Counted from the first letter of the stretch, positions 1 through 8,585 are shown. The stretch is 45,912 nt of DNA from Pedobacter sp. V48 (GCF_000523515.1 NZ_AWRU01000032.1:281237-327148), one strand, 5' to 3'. The notes: generated by a model not told the origin, from the letters alone. A program made the numbers and translations.

Positions 1-985
1 AAGCCATATCATCAATATCACCAACATTGCTCATATACCCGCAAAAGCCGTCAATATTCAATTCCGGTAATCCACCTGCATTTGAAGTAATGGCTGGAAC
101 TTTGCAAGCCATAGCCTCAAGTGCTGCCAAACCAAAACTCTCAGACTCTGAGGGCATTAAAAACAAATCAGAAACAGAAAGAATTTCTTCTATGGCATCT
201 TGTTTTCCTAAGAACCGAACATGTTCACAAATCCCAAGGTTTCTACAAAGCTGCTCATCATATGCTCGTTCCGGTCCATCACCTACCATCAATAATTTCG
301 AAGGAATTTTAGCTTGAATCTTTTGGAACATTCTAATCACATCAGCCGTACGCTTTACTTTTCTAAAGTTTGAGGTATGAATTAATATGCGTTCGTTATT
401 AGGGGCAATAGCTTTTTTAAAATGATCTTTTGGCTTTAAACTAAATCTTGAAAAATCAATAAAATTTGGAATAACCTGAATCTCATTAGTAATTTCGAAA
501 TGCTTCTCTGTATCATCCTTTAAGCTTTGCGAAACAGTTGTAACTCCATCCGATTTATTGATAGAGAAAGTTACTACCGGCTTATAGGTAGGGTCTTTAC
601 CAACAAGCGTAATATCTGTACCGTGCAGCGTGGTTACAAATGGAATGTTAATACCATAAGTTTCCAAAATCTGCTTTGCCATAAATGCAGCAGATGCATG
701 TGGAATTGCATAATGAACATGCAAAATGTCCAGTTTTTCAAAACGTACTACATCCACCAGTTTACTGGCTAATGCGGATTCGTAAGGTGCATAATCGAAT
801 AATGGATAGTCTCTAACTGAGACTTCGTGATAGAATAAGTTCTCAGAGAAAAAGTCTAGCCTGGCCGGCTGACTATATGTGATGAAATGTACCTGATGAC
901 CCTCGTCGGCAAGCGCTTTGCCTAATTCAGTGGCAACTACACCACTACCTCCAAAAGTCGGGTAACAAACGATACCTATTTTCAT
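1..985 (-). CDS. bshA: N-acetyl-alpha-D-glucosaminyl L-malate synthase BshA (3' end outside window)
   Basis: Family GT4 glycosyltransferase that joins GlcNAc from UDP-GlcNAc to L-malate, the first step of bacillithiol synthesis, in the cytosol. The N-terminus reads MKIGIVCYPTFGGSGVVATE, the typical BshA start with its glycine-rich loop. It is followed by HVHYAIPHA, TTLHGTDITLVG, a second-domain start HTSNFRKVKR, and the donor-site segment PSESESFGLAALEAMACKVP. About 328 codons are present, and the family is about 380 residues, so roughly 50 C-terminal residues lie beyond position 1. The ATG at 985-983 is the only start giving the conserved N-terminus. A near-consensus -7 box (GTACTTTG on the minus strand) lies about 20 bases upstream. 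Identity is secure from motifs alone. Confidence 0.92.
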   Translation of the reverse strand, partial: MKIGIVCYPTFGGSGVVATELGKALADEGHQVHFITYSQPARLDFFSENLFYHEVSVRDYPLFDYAPYESALASKLVDVVRFEKLDILHVHYAIPHASAAFMAKQILETYGINIPFVTTLHGTDITLVGKDPTYKPVVTFSINKSDGVTTVSQSLKDDTEKHFEITNEIQVIPNFIDFSRFSLKPKDHFKKAIAPNNERILIHTSNFRKVKRTADVIRMFQKIQAKIPSKLLMVGDGPERAYDEQLCRNLGICEHVRFLGKQDAIEEILSVSDLFLMPSESESFGLAALEAMACKVPAITSNAGGLPELNIDGFCGYMSNVGDIDDMA

Positions 986-1082
986 GAATATTTTTTTACG
1001 ATGCAAAGTACACTACTTAAATTGAGCTTTGTGTTAAACAATTGCAATTATTTAAGTTTTTGATCGGTTCAAAAGATTCGAT

Positions 1083-1565
1083 TTAGGATTTCATCTCTGC
1101 TTGTATCACCAAATACATTTCATTAGGTCTTTGCGTACCAATGTAATATTCAAATCCATCAGTATCAGTAAGCACAACAGCATCTTTTCCGGATGAATAA
1201 AAGCGAATGCTTCCCTTACGATGAAGATTATAAACCGGATTATTGAATAAGTAATTACTATAAGTATCTTTTCTTACTTTAACTATTGAATTCAAATCTA
1301 TTTCTACTCTTTTAGCAGACCACAAACCGTCTATTATGATTTTCTTATTCTCAATAATTGTTTTGTATTGAATCAGAAAAAGCAACGCTATTGAAACTCC
1401 GATGATACCAAATCCAACTACAAGAAATAAATCCTGGGTATTATCTCTATCTCGTTCATATACATAGGCAGCAAAGCAAAATGCAGCCATAACTAACCGG
1501 ATACAGATCCTGATATAATCACGTCCTATGTACTGTTTTTCAAAAAAAGCGTAGCGGTTGCTCAT
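1083..1565 (-). CDS. Small membrane protein with possible PH-like C-terminal domain
   Basis: I do not recognise this 160-residue protein. Two hydrophobic segments are visible, at about residues 17-36 and 46-66, separated by a short charged loop (YERDRDNTQD). After them comes a beta-rich, soluble half of about 90 residues (IIENKKIIIDGLWSAKRVEI and onward, ending in DGFEYYIGTQRP). Two helices followed by a beta-rich domain is the layout of bacterial PH-like (bPH/YdbT-type) membrane proteins, but the match is by shape only. The start ATG lies 15 bases downstream of a near -7 box (TAACTTTA at 1588-1581), which supports it. It is probably transcribed alone, between bshA and tilS on the same strand. 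Confidence 0.6.
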   Translation of the reverse strand: MSNRYAFFEKQYIGRDYIRICIRLVMAAFCFAAYVYERDRDNTQDLFLVVGFGIIGVSIALLFLIQYKTIIENKKIIIDGLWSAKRVEIDLNSIVKVRKDTYSNYLFNNPVYNLHRKGSIRFYSSGKDAVVLTDTDGFEYYIGTQRPNEMYLVIQAEMKS

Positions 1566-1650
1566 TTATGTAAATTTCAATAAAGTTACTTTTTTTTTAT
1601 TTCCGTAACACCTCTATCTCAGTTAAGATTGTTTAAAAAATGTAATATGA

Positions 1651-2976
1651 TTATTTCAGATCGAATATAGCCACTTTTTTTGTTGCCGATGTCACCTTGT
1701 ATCTGTCGTCTTGCCTCATACCGCCCAGCCAGATAATTTCGCCGTTTCCATTTATCAGAATAGGAACATCAGCCTTCTCTACAAGTGGAATTTTCTCATC
1801 AATAAAAAAATCACTTAACTTTTTAAAGAATTTCATACCAAGTGGCATAAATTTATCACCAGATTGCCAGGGACGTACCACTAAAGGAAACATCAGCTTA
1901 TCAGCATCTACAAATGCCCTTTTGGTATCCTTTTCAAAATATGGCTTAGCTATGAAAGACATTAAAATCTTATAATGGGACAGATTTACACTTTGATCAT
2001 TAATATGAATAAATGCCAATTGCTGATTTCCTTTAATAATAGGGTTTAATATTAAATCATCCCTATCAATGGTAATTCTATGAGAACTGCTATAGAAAGA
2101 GGTGCCACTCTGCTTATTCAGTGCTTGCAGTAGCTCTATCACTACAAGTTCAGAGAAGCCAAAGGGCTTAAGCAGTTCAAAAATCAACAAACGTTGGGGC
2201 GTCAATGCTTTGACCTTGGCAATTGACAAGTGCAGGCTATTTTGCTTTTCGACAAGCAAGTCGTCCCTTAATTGGGAAACTGCTTTTTGCAGCACAAGCT
2301 CTGTTTCGGCAAATCGTTGAATGTTTTGTTCAAATGTTTGCTCAAGGTTAGGGTTAATCTCTTTAAGACGAGGGATAACCTTTAGACGAATTCTATTACG
2401 GGCATAGTCTACAGATAAATTTGAGCTATCTTCTACAAAATCAATATTATGATTTGCTATTAATTCATTGATTTGCTCACGCGAAAGAAATAGCAAGGGC
2501 CTGATGAGCTTATCTCTTTTAGAAAAAATGCCATGTAATCCAGCTATCCCCGTTCCCCTGGTTAAATTTAACAATACGGTCTCCATGGCATCATCCTGGT
2601 GCTGTGCAAGAGCAATGAAATTGTAGTTATTAGATTCCCGAATCTCTTCGAACCAATTGTACCGTAAATCTCGCGCGGCCATCTGGGTAGATATTTTATG
2701 CGCTACTGCGTAATCTTTAGTTTTGAAATGGGTTACATGAAGTGGCACTTCCAAAGAATTAGCAAGCATTCGTACAAAGTTTTCGTCTCTTTGAGACTCA
2801 TCTGCTCTTAAATTAAAATTACAGTGTGCTATACCAAAATCAAAACCAGCGAGTTTAAAGAGATGGGCCATTAAAACAGAATCCTTCCCTCCGCTAACAG
2901 CAAGCAATATCTTGTCACTGGCAGCGAAGAGTGAATTATGGCTGATAAAATCCTTAAAGTTTTGAATGGGTAACAT
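1651..2976 (-). CDS. tilS: tRNA(Ile)-lysidine synthase TilS
   Basis: Modifies C34 of tRNA-Ile(CAU) to lysidine using ATP and lysine, so that the tRNA reads AUA and is charged with Ile. The PP-loop motif SGGKDS is at residues 28-33 in the N-terminal N-type ATPase domain. GIAHCNFNLRADES and LAQHQDDAMETVLLNLTRGT follow, both hallmark TilS segments. The C-terminal part contains the substrate-binding domain (VVRPWQSGDKFMPLGM) and ends in IWLGGMRQDDRYKV. The length of 441 residues is normal for the family. The gene is divergent from the OstA-like gene, with 50 bases between the two start codons. Confidence 0.96.
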   Translation of the reverse strand: MLPIQNFKDFISHNSLFAASDKILLAVSGGKDSVLMAHLFKLAGFDFGIAHCNFNLRADESQRDENFVRMLANSLEVPLHVTHFKTKDYAVAHKISTQMAARDLRYNWFEEIRESNNYNFIALAQHQDDAMETVLLNLTRGTGIAGLHGIFSKRDKLIRPLLFLSREQINELIANHNIDFVEDSSNLSVDYARNRIRLKVIPRLKEINPNLEQTFEQNIQRFAETELVLQKAVSQLRDDLLVEKQNSLHLSIAKVKALTPQRLLIFELLKPFGFSELVVIELLQALNKQSGTSFYSSSHRITIDRDDLILNPIIKGNQQLAFIHINDQSVNLSHYKILMSFIAKPYFEKDTKRAFVDADKLMFPLVVRPWQSGDKFMPLGMKFFKKLSDFFIDEKIPLVEKADVPILINGNGEIIWLGGMRQDDRYKVTSATKKVAIFDLK

Positions 2977-2980
2977 CTTT

Positions 2981-3009
2981 CAAAAATATTTAATTAAAAT
3001 GGTAAGCAA
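2981..3009 (-). promoter_or_regulatory. Promoter of tilS (leaderless geometry)
   Basis: On the minus strand a -33 TTG (3009-3007) is followed after 18 bases by TATTTTTG (2988-2981), a full match to the Bacteroidota -7 consensus TAnnTTTG. The tilS ATG begins just 4 bases after this box. Since transcription in this group starts a few bases after the -7 box, the mRNA should begin at or next to the start codon. Confidence 0.65.
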
Positions 3010-3014
3010 AAAAC

Positions 3015-3022
3015 TAACTTTG
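3015..3022 (+). promoter_or_regulatory. -7 promoter box of the OstA-like gene (leaderless geometry)
   Basis: TAACTTTG matches TAnnTTTG exactly. It ends 4 bases (TAAA) before the GTG start at 3027. No clear -33 TTG is visible at the expected distance, so recognition may rest mostly on the -7 box. The box lies just outside the -33 element of the divergent tilS promoter. Confidence 0.5.
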
Positions 3023-3026
3023 TAAA

Positions 3027-5324
3027 GTGCAGAAAATACGCTTTTTCATTATCTTTTTCATGTTTCCTTTCTCTTTGCTAGCGCAACAGAGAACCAAGAT
3101 TATTTTGAAGGATGCCAGAATTGGAAATACAGATGGAAAGAAAAATATTTCTTATCTGAAGTTCCCGGTATTTAGTCATGAAAATGCTACCTTAACTTGC
3201 GACAGTGCCGTTTTTTATCAAAATGACAATGTTTTTGAGGCATTTAAAAACGTCCATATTAATCAGGGAGATACCATAAATATCTATTCTGATCACTTAA
3301 CATACAATGGAAATACTAAAATTGCGCACTTAACCAGTAATGTGCGTATGATCGATAAGGAGTCCGTTCTTACCACTAATGTGCTTGACTACAATATGGC
3401 CACCAAGGTTGGAACATATGTAGAAGGGGGCAAAATTGTCAATAAGGATGTGACGCTAACGAGTAAAAACGGATATTACTTTTCTAATAGCCGGGATTCT
3501 TACTTTCGTTATAATGTGGTAGTAGTAACACCACAAAGCACTATTAAATCAGATACATTAAGATACAATACCCTTACTAACTGGACCTATTTTTATGGCC
3601 CTACAAATATAAAAGGTAAAGAAGACAACCTATACACCGAAAACGGTGCATATAACACCAAAACTGAATATGCTTATTTTGGTAAAAAGAACTTATACAC
3701 CAATGGGACTAAATCTTTAAAAGGAGATAGTTTATACTACGATGGCATTGCAGGATATGGTAAGGCTGTTAGGAATATCATCTTTAAGGATACTGCCGAC
3801 AAAACGGTTCTTTATGGGCAATTGGGTTATTACTACAAAATAGACGAGCGTGCTGTTGTAACCAAAAATGCTTATGTAGGTATGGGTACAAAAGACTCCA
3901 TAACGGTAAACAACAAGTTACAGCCAGATAGTTTATGGTTAGGTTCAGATACTTTAGAGACTCAAATGGTACTTCAAAAAACATTGAAGCTGATTGAATC
4001 ACCGGTACTCAAAAAGAATAATGAGCTTGGTGATCCTGAAAAACCACAAAAGAATAATGCATCACAAGCACCCGGAATGACTGCCGAGGAAATTGGGATA
4101 ACAAAGAAATCAGAAAAAAAAGAAGCAAAAGAAAAGGCAAAAACGGCTAAAAAAGATAACAAAAACACAAAGCCGACTGATTCTACGGCAATTAAAGCAG
4201 TTAAAGATAGTCTGCTAACAAAGGTTTCTTTACCCAAGGATAGCCTTTCGAAGGATAGTATTGCTCAAAAGAAGCCCGATACCCCGTTAATTAAGGATTC
4301 TTTAAATACGGCAAAAGCCCCCATCAAAGCTATAAAAACGGATATTTCAGGTAAAAAAACCGATAGCTTAAGCAAAAAGGCCGACAGCCTGGCAAAACCA
4401 GGAAATGTAGTAAAGAAGATTGACGCCACCATTAAGACCACCGATAGTTTAGTAAAGAACCCCTTGGATACAGTAAAAACACGTTCCATTAAAGCTTATC
4501 ATAATGTAAGGGTTTACAAATCCAATATGCAAGCTAAAGCGGATTCTCTATTTTATACCAGTGCCGATTCTACTTTAAGGTGGTATGGAGATCCTATTTT
4601 ATGGTCTCAGAACTCTCAACAAACTGGAGACACGATTTACCTTCGCTTAAAAAACAATAAGCTTAATACACTACAGGTAATTGATAATGCATTTCAGGTG
4701 AATGTAAATGCGGATTCCGCAAGGTTTAACCAGATAAAGGGGAAGCTCATTACTGCTTTCTTTAAAGATGGTGAATTAAGCACTATGTTTGTGGATGGAA
4801 ATGCAGAAAGTGTTTATTATAACAGAGGGAAAGACAGTGTATACACCGACATGAACCAAACCGTAAGCAGTAGAATAAAGATCTTGTTTAAAGACAAAGA
4901 AATAAGTCATATACTTACTGTTAAAGAACCCGAAGGAATCAGGGTACCCATTACGGAACTAAAAGAAGATGTTTTATTAACAGGATTTACATGGAAACCT
5001 GAACTTAGGCCGCTTTCTAAAAAGGAAGTAATAAGTGGGAAACCTAGAACAAAGCCTGCAGCATCTAAAACTCCGGCAGCAGGGACAAAAAAACCTAGAG
5101 TCCCAATAGGTAAAGCACCCAATAAAGCTGAAGTAGCCAAAAAAGGATTAATTAAAGCTGCTTTGAAAGAGGTTGTTAAGGCTGCCTCCAAAATTGATTC
5201 AGCCGCAATAGACTCAGTGAAAGCTATTATAGCACCAATTAAGAACTTACCCTTAAAGCCCGATACCAGTAAGAAACCTGATACTGCTAAAAAAATTACA
5301 CCTGCTCCTTTAAAAAAGCAATAA
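3027..5324 (+). CDS. OstA-like envelope protein (LptA/OstA-type N-terminal domain)
   Basis: 765-residue exported protein. A signal peptide is clear (MQKIRFFIIFFMFPFSLLAQ), and it needs the GTG start at 3027, since the next ATG would shorten it to about ten residues. Residues about 25-330 consist of repeating beta-strand units (DSAVFYQNDNVFEAFKNVHI, DTLRYNTLTNWTYFYGPTNI) typical of the OstA-like/LptA family, which forms beta-jellyroll bridges for lipopolysaccharide transport. Residues about 340-490 are a low-complexity Lys/Ser/Asp/Thr stretch with repeated DSL-K units. A second beta region follows (about 490-660), then an Ala/Lys/Pro-rich tail. Bacteroidota carry such long OstA-like proteins. 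A role in LPS or outer-membrane assembly is inferred from the fold. The 3' end overlaps rdgB by 29 bases, tail to tail. Confidence 0.82.
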   Translation: MQKIRFFIIFFMFPFSLLAQQRTKIILKDARIGNTDGKKNISYLKFPVFSHENATLTCDSAVFYQNDNVFEAFKNVHINQGDTINIYSDHLTYNGNTKIAHLTSNVRMIDKESVLTTNVLDYNMATKVGTYVEGGKIVNKDVTLTSKNGYYFSNSRDSYFRYNVVVVTPQSTIKSDTLRYNTLTNWTYFYGPTNIKGKEDNLYTENGAYNTKTEYAYFGKKNLYTNGTKSLKGDSLYYDGIAGYGKAVRNIIFKDTADKTVLYGQLGYYYKIDERAVVTKNAYVGMGTKDSITVNNKLQPDSLWLGSDTLETQMVLQKTLKLIESPVLKKNNELGDPEKPQKNNASQAPGMTAEEIGITKKSEKKEAKEKAKTAKKDNKNTKPTDSTAIKAVKDSLLTKVSLPKDSLSKDSIAQKKPDTPLIKDSLNTAKAPIKAIKTDISGKKTDSLSKKADSLAKPGNVVKKIDATIKTTDSLVKNPLDTVKTRSIKAYHNVRVYKSNMQAKADSLFYTSADSTLRWYGDPILWSQNSQQTGDTIYLRLKNNKLNTLQVIDNAFQVNVNADSARFNQIKGKLITAFFKDGELSTMFVDGNAESVYYNRGKDSVYTDMNQTVSSRIKILFKDKEISHILTVKEPEGIRVPITELKEDVLLTGFTWKPELRPLSKKEVISGKPRTKPAASKTPAAGTKKPRVPIGKAPNKAEVAKKGLIKAALKEVVKAASKIDSAAIDSVKAIIAPIKNLPLKPDTSKKPDTAKKITPAPLKKQ

Positions 5325-5880
5325 GCTTTTTCATCGCAATAGCCCTGTGACTGATCTCATTTTTTTCGGTCATACTCATTTGCGCAAAGGTCCTATCGTA
5401 GCCAATAGGCATAAATATTGGGTCATAACCAAATCCTTCATCTCCAATTGGAGTTTGTGTAATGTGGCCATAAATAACTCCTTCAAAAAGATAGTTCTTA
5501 TTATTTTGGTTTAAAGAAATAACTGTCTTAAAATGGGCCTTTCTATTCGCTTTGCCCTCCATCTTTTTCAGTACAAGATTAAGGTTTTCAAGATCATCTC
5601 TAACTCCTGAATACCTGGCCGAATAGATTCCAGGTTCGTTATCCAATGCATCAATCTCCAATCCGCTATCATCAGCAAAACAATCCAACTTAAAATTTTC
5701 AGTTACATAACTGCTTTTAAGCTCCGCATTCTCTGCAAATGAGTTCCCGGTTTCAGGGATATCCACATCGCAGCCAATATCTTTAAGATTTAAAACTTTA
5801 TATTGATTTACAAGGAGTTTACCAATTTCTTCTGTTTTATGCTTATTGTTGGTAGCAAACACCAATTCAGGTAAAATCAT
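5296..5880 (-). CDS. rdgB: XTP/dITP diphosphatase (RdgB/HAM1 family)
   Basis: Cleaves non-canonical purine nucleotides (XTP, dITP, ITP) to monophosphates, keeping them out of DNA and RNA. The N-terminus LVFATNNKHKTEEI is the family signature. CFADDSGLEIDALDNEPGIYSARYSG carries the metal- and substrate-binding acidic residues, and EGFGYDPIFMP plus EISHRAIAMKKL form the C-terminal signature. The length of 194 residues is standard. The ATG overlaps the stop of the upstream gene in an ATGA tetranucleotide (5877-5880), so the two are probably translationally coupled. The 3' end overlaps the OstA-like gene by 29 bases in antisense. Confidence 0.95.
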   Translation of the reverse strand: MILPELVFATNNKHKTEEIGKLLVNQYKVLNLKDIGCDVDIPETGNSFAENAELKSSYVTENFKLDCFADDSGLEIDALDNEPGIYSARYSGVRDDLENLNLVLKKMEGKANRKAHFKTVISLNQNNKNYLFEGVIYGHITQTPIGDEGFGYDPIFMPIGYDRTFAQMSMTEKNEISHRAIAMKKLIAFLKEQV

Positions 5881-6449
5881 AGTCCCAGTTGCCTTAAACT
5901 ACCCCATAGCACCTTTTTTCCATTTGCATCTTCATCAAGTTTTTGGAGAGCCGAAGAAAATATCAGCTTTACCCCTCCTTCAGTTACTACCGTGTTTTCA
6001 GGATGGTTCTTTAATCCAAGTTGCTGAGGCGAAACACCAAATGCAAATACAATAACACTCGAAAAACGCGTCTTCAATTGCTCATAGGTTGCTTCTTTAT
6101 ATTTGGCATAGTTTAATAGCGCGAAATCACTAGCTGTCAGATTTATTGATTTTACGATCTTTCTTAACAACTCTCGCCCCTTTTCATCGCTAACATCATT
6201 ATAATCATCGTATACCAAAATCAGGATATTACGGTTATTGTTACCTAAAAATTTAAACTCAGGCTGTTCTTTAACTAAAGGGATTATTGGTTCATTAACA
6301 ATTAAAGGCTGCGCAGGGGAGGCAGCTTCAGCTTTCACATAAGCTTGTACTTCTTCATTTAATGTACCCTCAGGCTCCTTAACCAGGTAAATATCATCTG
6401 TAAAAAATAAACGTAGACCTTCTCCGTCAGTTGTAAGTTGGCTCACCAT
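5877..6449 (-). CDS. Unknown protein with HolD (DNA polymerase III psi)-like pattern
   Basis: I do not recognise this 190-residue protein with certainty. Residues 1-65 are acidic and appear partly disordered (LFFTDDIYLVKEPEGTLNEE, Pro/Glu-rich linker). From about residue 66 there is a compact alpha/beta domain: NILILVYDDYNDVSDEKGRE, LLRKIVKSINLTASDFALLN, VIVFAFG, and a C-terminal FSSALQKL...GKKVLWGSLRQL. The order of these blocks resembles E. coli HolD (VMVANDLPALTD..LRALTVSPDQVLQL..SPALTDL..ARAALWQQI), whose fold is related to uracil-DNA glycosylase. That resemblance comes from memory and is not a computed alignment. It is the upstream partner of rdgB, joined by an ATGA overlap. Confidence 0.6.
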   Translation of the reverse strand: MVSQLTTDGEGLRLFFTDDIYLVKEPEGTLNEEVQAYVKAEAASPAQPLIVNEPIIPLVKEQPEFKFLGNNNRNILILVYDDYNDVSDEKGRELLRKIVKSINLTASDFALLNYAKYKEATYEQLKTRFSSVIVFAFGVSPQQLGLKNHPENTVVTEGGVKLIFSSALQKLDEDANGKKVLWGSLRQLGL

Positions 6450-6560
6450 TAATGATAATTTTATTGAAAATCTTTTTTCTGTTAAAATTAGTTAAATATC
6501 TCATTATAGTACCTTTATTTATTACTTTTATGCCTTAAAATTATATACCATAAGTCTTTT

Positions 6561-7151
6561 GTGAGAAAAGTTTACTGTTCCATTATCATCAGTCTTTTTA
6601 TTACCGGTGCATTTGCTCAAAATGTGGCTGTAGTTAATGGAAAACCAATAAGCAATAAAGAGTTTATGTGGGTCTATAAAAAAAATCATTCCGGCAACGG
6701 AAATGCGACGGATGAAGATTTGCAGGCTTATCTAACCCTATATATAAACTTCAAACTTAAGGTCACTGAAGCTCGGGAGTTGGGTCTGGATAAGGACACA
6801 GCTTATCTTGCTGAGGTGAAAAACTATGAACACGCATTGCGTACACAGAAAAGAATATCGAAAACAAAACCAGAATATCTTTTCATAATGAATGAATATA
6901 AAGAGGCGGTTTTAATGTTTAATATCTCTGAAATAAAGGTATGGAACCAGGCGCAGAATGATGAAAATCAGCTCCGCATTTTTTATGATAAAAACAAAAG
7001 CGTTTATTTGCAAAGTTCTTTTGATGAGGTTAGAGGGCAGGTAGTCACAGATTATCAGCAGGAACTGGAGAATGAATGGATAAAAACACTAAGAAAAAAA
7101 TACCCTGTGAGGATTAATCAGGAAGAGATAAGAAAATTGGCTAAACCATAA
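6561..7151 (+). CDS. SurA/PpiC-type periplasmic protein lacking the parvulin domain
   Basis: 196-residue exported protein. The GTG start at 6561 gives a good signal peptide (MRKVYCSIIISLFITGAFAQ). The mature N-terminus, VAVVNGKPISNKEFMWVYKK...LYINFKLKVTEARELGLD, is the SurA-like chaperone start found in large Bacteroidota peptidyl-prolyl isomerases. The second half (YLFIMNEYKEAVLMFNISEIKVWNQ...LRIFYDKNKSVYLQ...EWIKTLRKKYPVRIN) resembles the C-terminal chaperone part of the same large proteins. The parvulin domains that usually lie between are absent, so it should act as a chaperone only, if at all. Positioned 64 bases upstream of surA in the same direction; it may share its role in outer-membrane protein folding. 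Confidence 0.72.
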   Translation: MRKVYCSIIISLFITGAFAQNVAVVNGKPISNKEFMWVYKKNHSGNGNATDEDLQAYLTLYINFKLKVTEARELGLDKDTAYLAEVKNYEHALRTQKRISKTKPEYLFIMNEYKEAVLMFNISEIKVWNQAQNDENQLRIFYDKNKSVYLQSSFDEVRGQVVTDYQQELENEWIKTLRKKYPVRINQEEIRKLAKP

Positions 7152-7178
7152 ACTACACGCCAATAGCACAGATAATAT

Positions 7179-7186
7179 TAGATTTG
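7179..7186 (+). promoter_or_regulatory. -7 promoter box upstream of surA
   Basis: TAGATTTG matches TAnnTTTG exactly, 29 bases before the ATG at 7216. No -33 TTG is obvious at 17-23 bases upstream. It could give surA and moxR transcription independent of the preceding gene, and it favours the ATG at 7216 over the TTG at 7201. Confidence 0.4.
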
Positions 7187-7215
7187 CAAAAAGAATATAA
7201 TTGAACAACCATAGA

Positions 7216-8580
7216 ATGAGGAAATTTTTAGTAACAGCAAGCGGATTGATTTGTTTGTTTTTCAACGTACAGGCTCAAAAGAAAAATATAGATAAAGTTG
7301 TTGCTGTATTGGGTAATAACATCATTTTACTATCAGATTTAAATCAGCAATATGCGCAATACTTAAATTCAGGAAATCCTGATGACGATAAAGTAAAGTG
7401 CTATATATTGCAACAAATGCTTGCACAGAAACTACTTAAACAACAAGCGGAGATTGACTCTGTTGTAGTTGAAGAAGCCCAGGTTGATGAAGAGGTTGAA
7501 AAACGTATGCGTTATCAGATTCAGCGCGCAGGTGGTCAAGAAAGATTGGAACAGTTTTTAAATCGCTCTGTTCTCCAGTATAAAGATGAAATCAGACCTG
7601 ACATTAAAGAGCAGTTGATTTCTAATAAAATGCAGCAAAAAATAACTCAGGATGTAAACATTACACCAATTGAGGTTAAACGTTATTTTGATTCTTATCA
7701 AAAAGATAGCCTTCCTGATATTCCTACTGAATTTGAAGTTGGAGAAATTGTACTTCATCCAAAACTTACAAAAGCAGAAAAGCAAAAATTCTATGATAAA
7801 ATTGATGCATTAAGGTTAAGAGTGAAAAGTGGTGAGGATTTTGCATTCCTTGCTAAATCTTATTCTGAAGATACAGGTTCCGCTGCTGAAGGTGGTGACC
7901 TTGGGTTCTTCGATCGTACCAGAATGGTGAAAGAATTTACAGCTTGGGCATTTAAACTAAAACCAGGTGAAATGTCGCCGGTATTTGAATCAGAACACGG
8001 CTTCCATATTCTTCAGGTTATTGAACGGCGCGGAGAACAGGTTCAGGCACGCCATATTCTTATACGTCCGGAAACTACACCAGCCAGTTTAGAAAGAACT
8101 AAATTACAAGCCGATACCATTTATAAAAACATCATAGAGAAAAAACTTCCATTCTCTACAGCTGCTTCATTATATTCTGACAACAAAGAATCTCAATATA
8201 ACGGTGGTATGATATTATATGCAGACAACGTTACTGCCAGAACCACATTTATCCCAGCTGATAAACTTGATCCAAAAGTATTTGTTGTTGTTGATACAAT
8301 GAAAGTAGGCGAAGTCTCTCAGCCTGTTTCTTTTACAGATCCTGATGGCAAACAAGGATATAAGATTCTTTATTTAAAATCTAAAATCCCGCCACATAAA
8401 GGAAACCTGGAACAGGATTATTCTAAATTCAAAGAGAAAGCACAACAGAATAAAATCGATAGAATGCTAAGTGAATGGTTCGAAAAAAGAAGAGAAAACA
8501 CTTACATCAGAATTGACGAAGACTATGACGATTGTGATGAATTGAAAATTTGGACTAAAAATTCAACTGCTAAAAAATAA
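7216..8580 (+). CDS. surA: SurA-like periplasmic peptidyl-prolyl isomerase/chaperone
   Basis: Chaperone and cis-trans proline isomerase for outer-membrane proteins in the periplasm. I start at ATG 7216 (454 residues), which gives the signal peptide MRKFLVTASGLICLFFNVQAQ; an in-frame TTG five codons earlier would add only a charged extension. Order: signal peptide; SurA N-domain (IDKVVAVLGNNIILLSDLNQ, about 25-165); first parvulin domain (EFEVGEIVLHPK...AEGGDLGFFDRTRMVKEF...HGFHILQVIERRG); second parvulin domain (VQARHILIRP...YNGGMILYADN...GYKILYLKS); C-terminal helix. Two parvulin domains are as in E. coli SurA. The moxR gene follows after 5 bases. Confidence 0.92.
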   Translation: MRKFLVTASGLICLFFNVQAQKKNIDKVVAVLGNNIILLSDLNQQYAQYLNSGNPDDDKVKCYILQQMLAQKLLKQQAEIDSVVVEEAQVDEEVEKRMRYQIQRAGGQERLEQFLNRSVLQYKDEIRPDIKEQLISNKMQQKITQDVNITPIEVKRYFDSYQKDSLPDIPTEFEVGEIVLHPKLTKAEKQKFYDKIDALRLRVKSGEDFAFLAKSYSEDTGSAAEGGDLGFFDRTRMVKEFTAWAFKLKPGEMSPVFESEHGFHILQVIERRGEQVQARHILIRPETTPASLERTKLQADTIYKNIIEKKLPFSTAASLYSDNKESQYNGGMILYADNVTARTTFIPADKLDPKVFVVVDTMKVGEVSQPVSFTDPDGKQGYKILYLKSKIPPHKGNLEQDYSKFKEKAQQNKIDRMLSEWFEKRRENTYIRIDEDYDDCDELKIWTKNSTAKK

Positions 8581-8585
8581 CGCGT

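Noticed and set aside
27..772. Plus-strand frames opposite bshA
   Set aside because: They are shadows of the minus-strand BshA frame, with no recognisable protein character.
1590..1612. GTTAC/GTAAC inverted repeat near the 160-residue gene as a terminator
   Set aside because: Arms are only 5 bases and the T-run is in the loop rather than after the stem.
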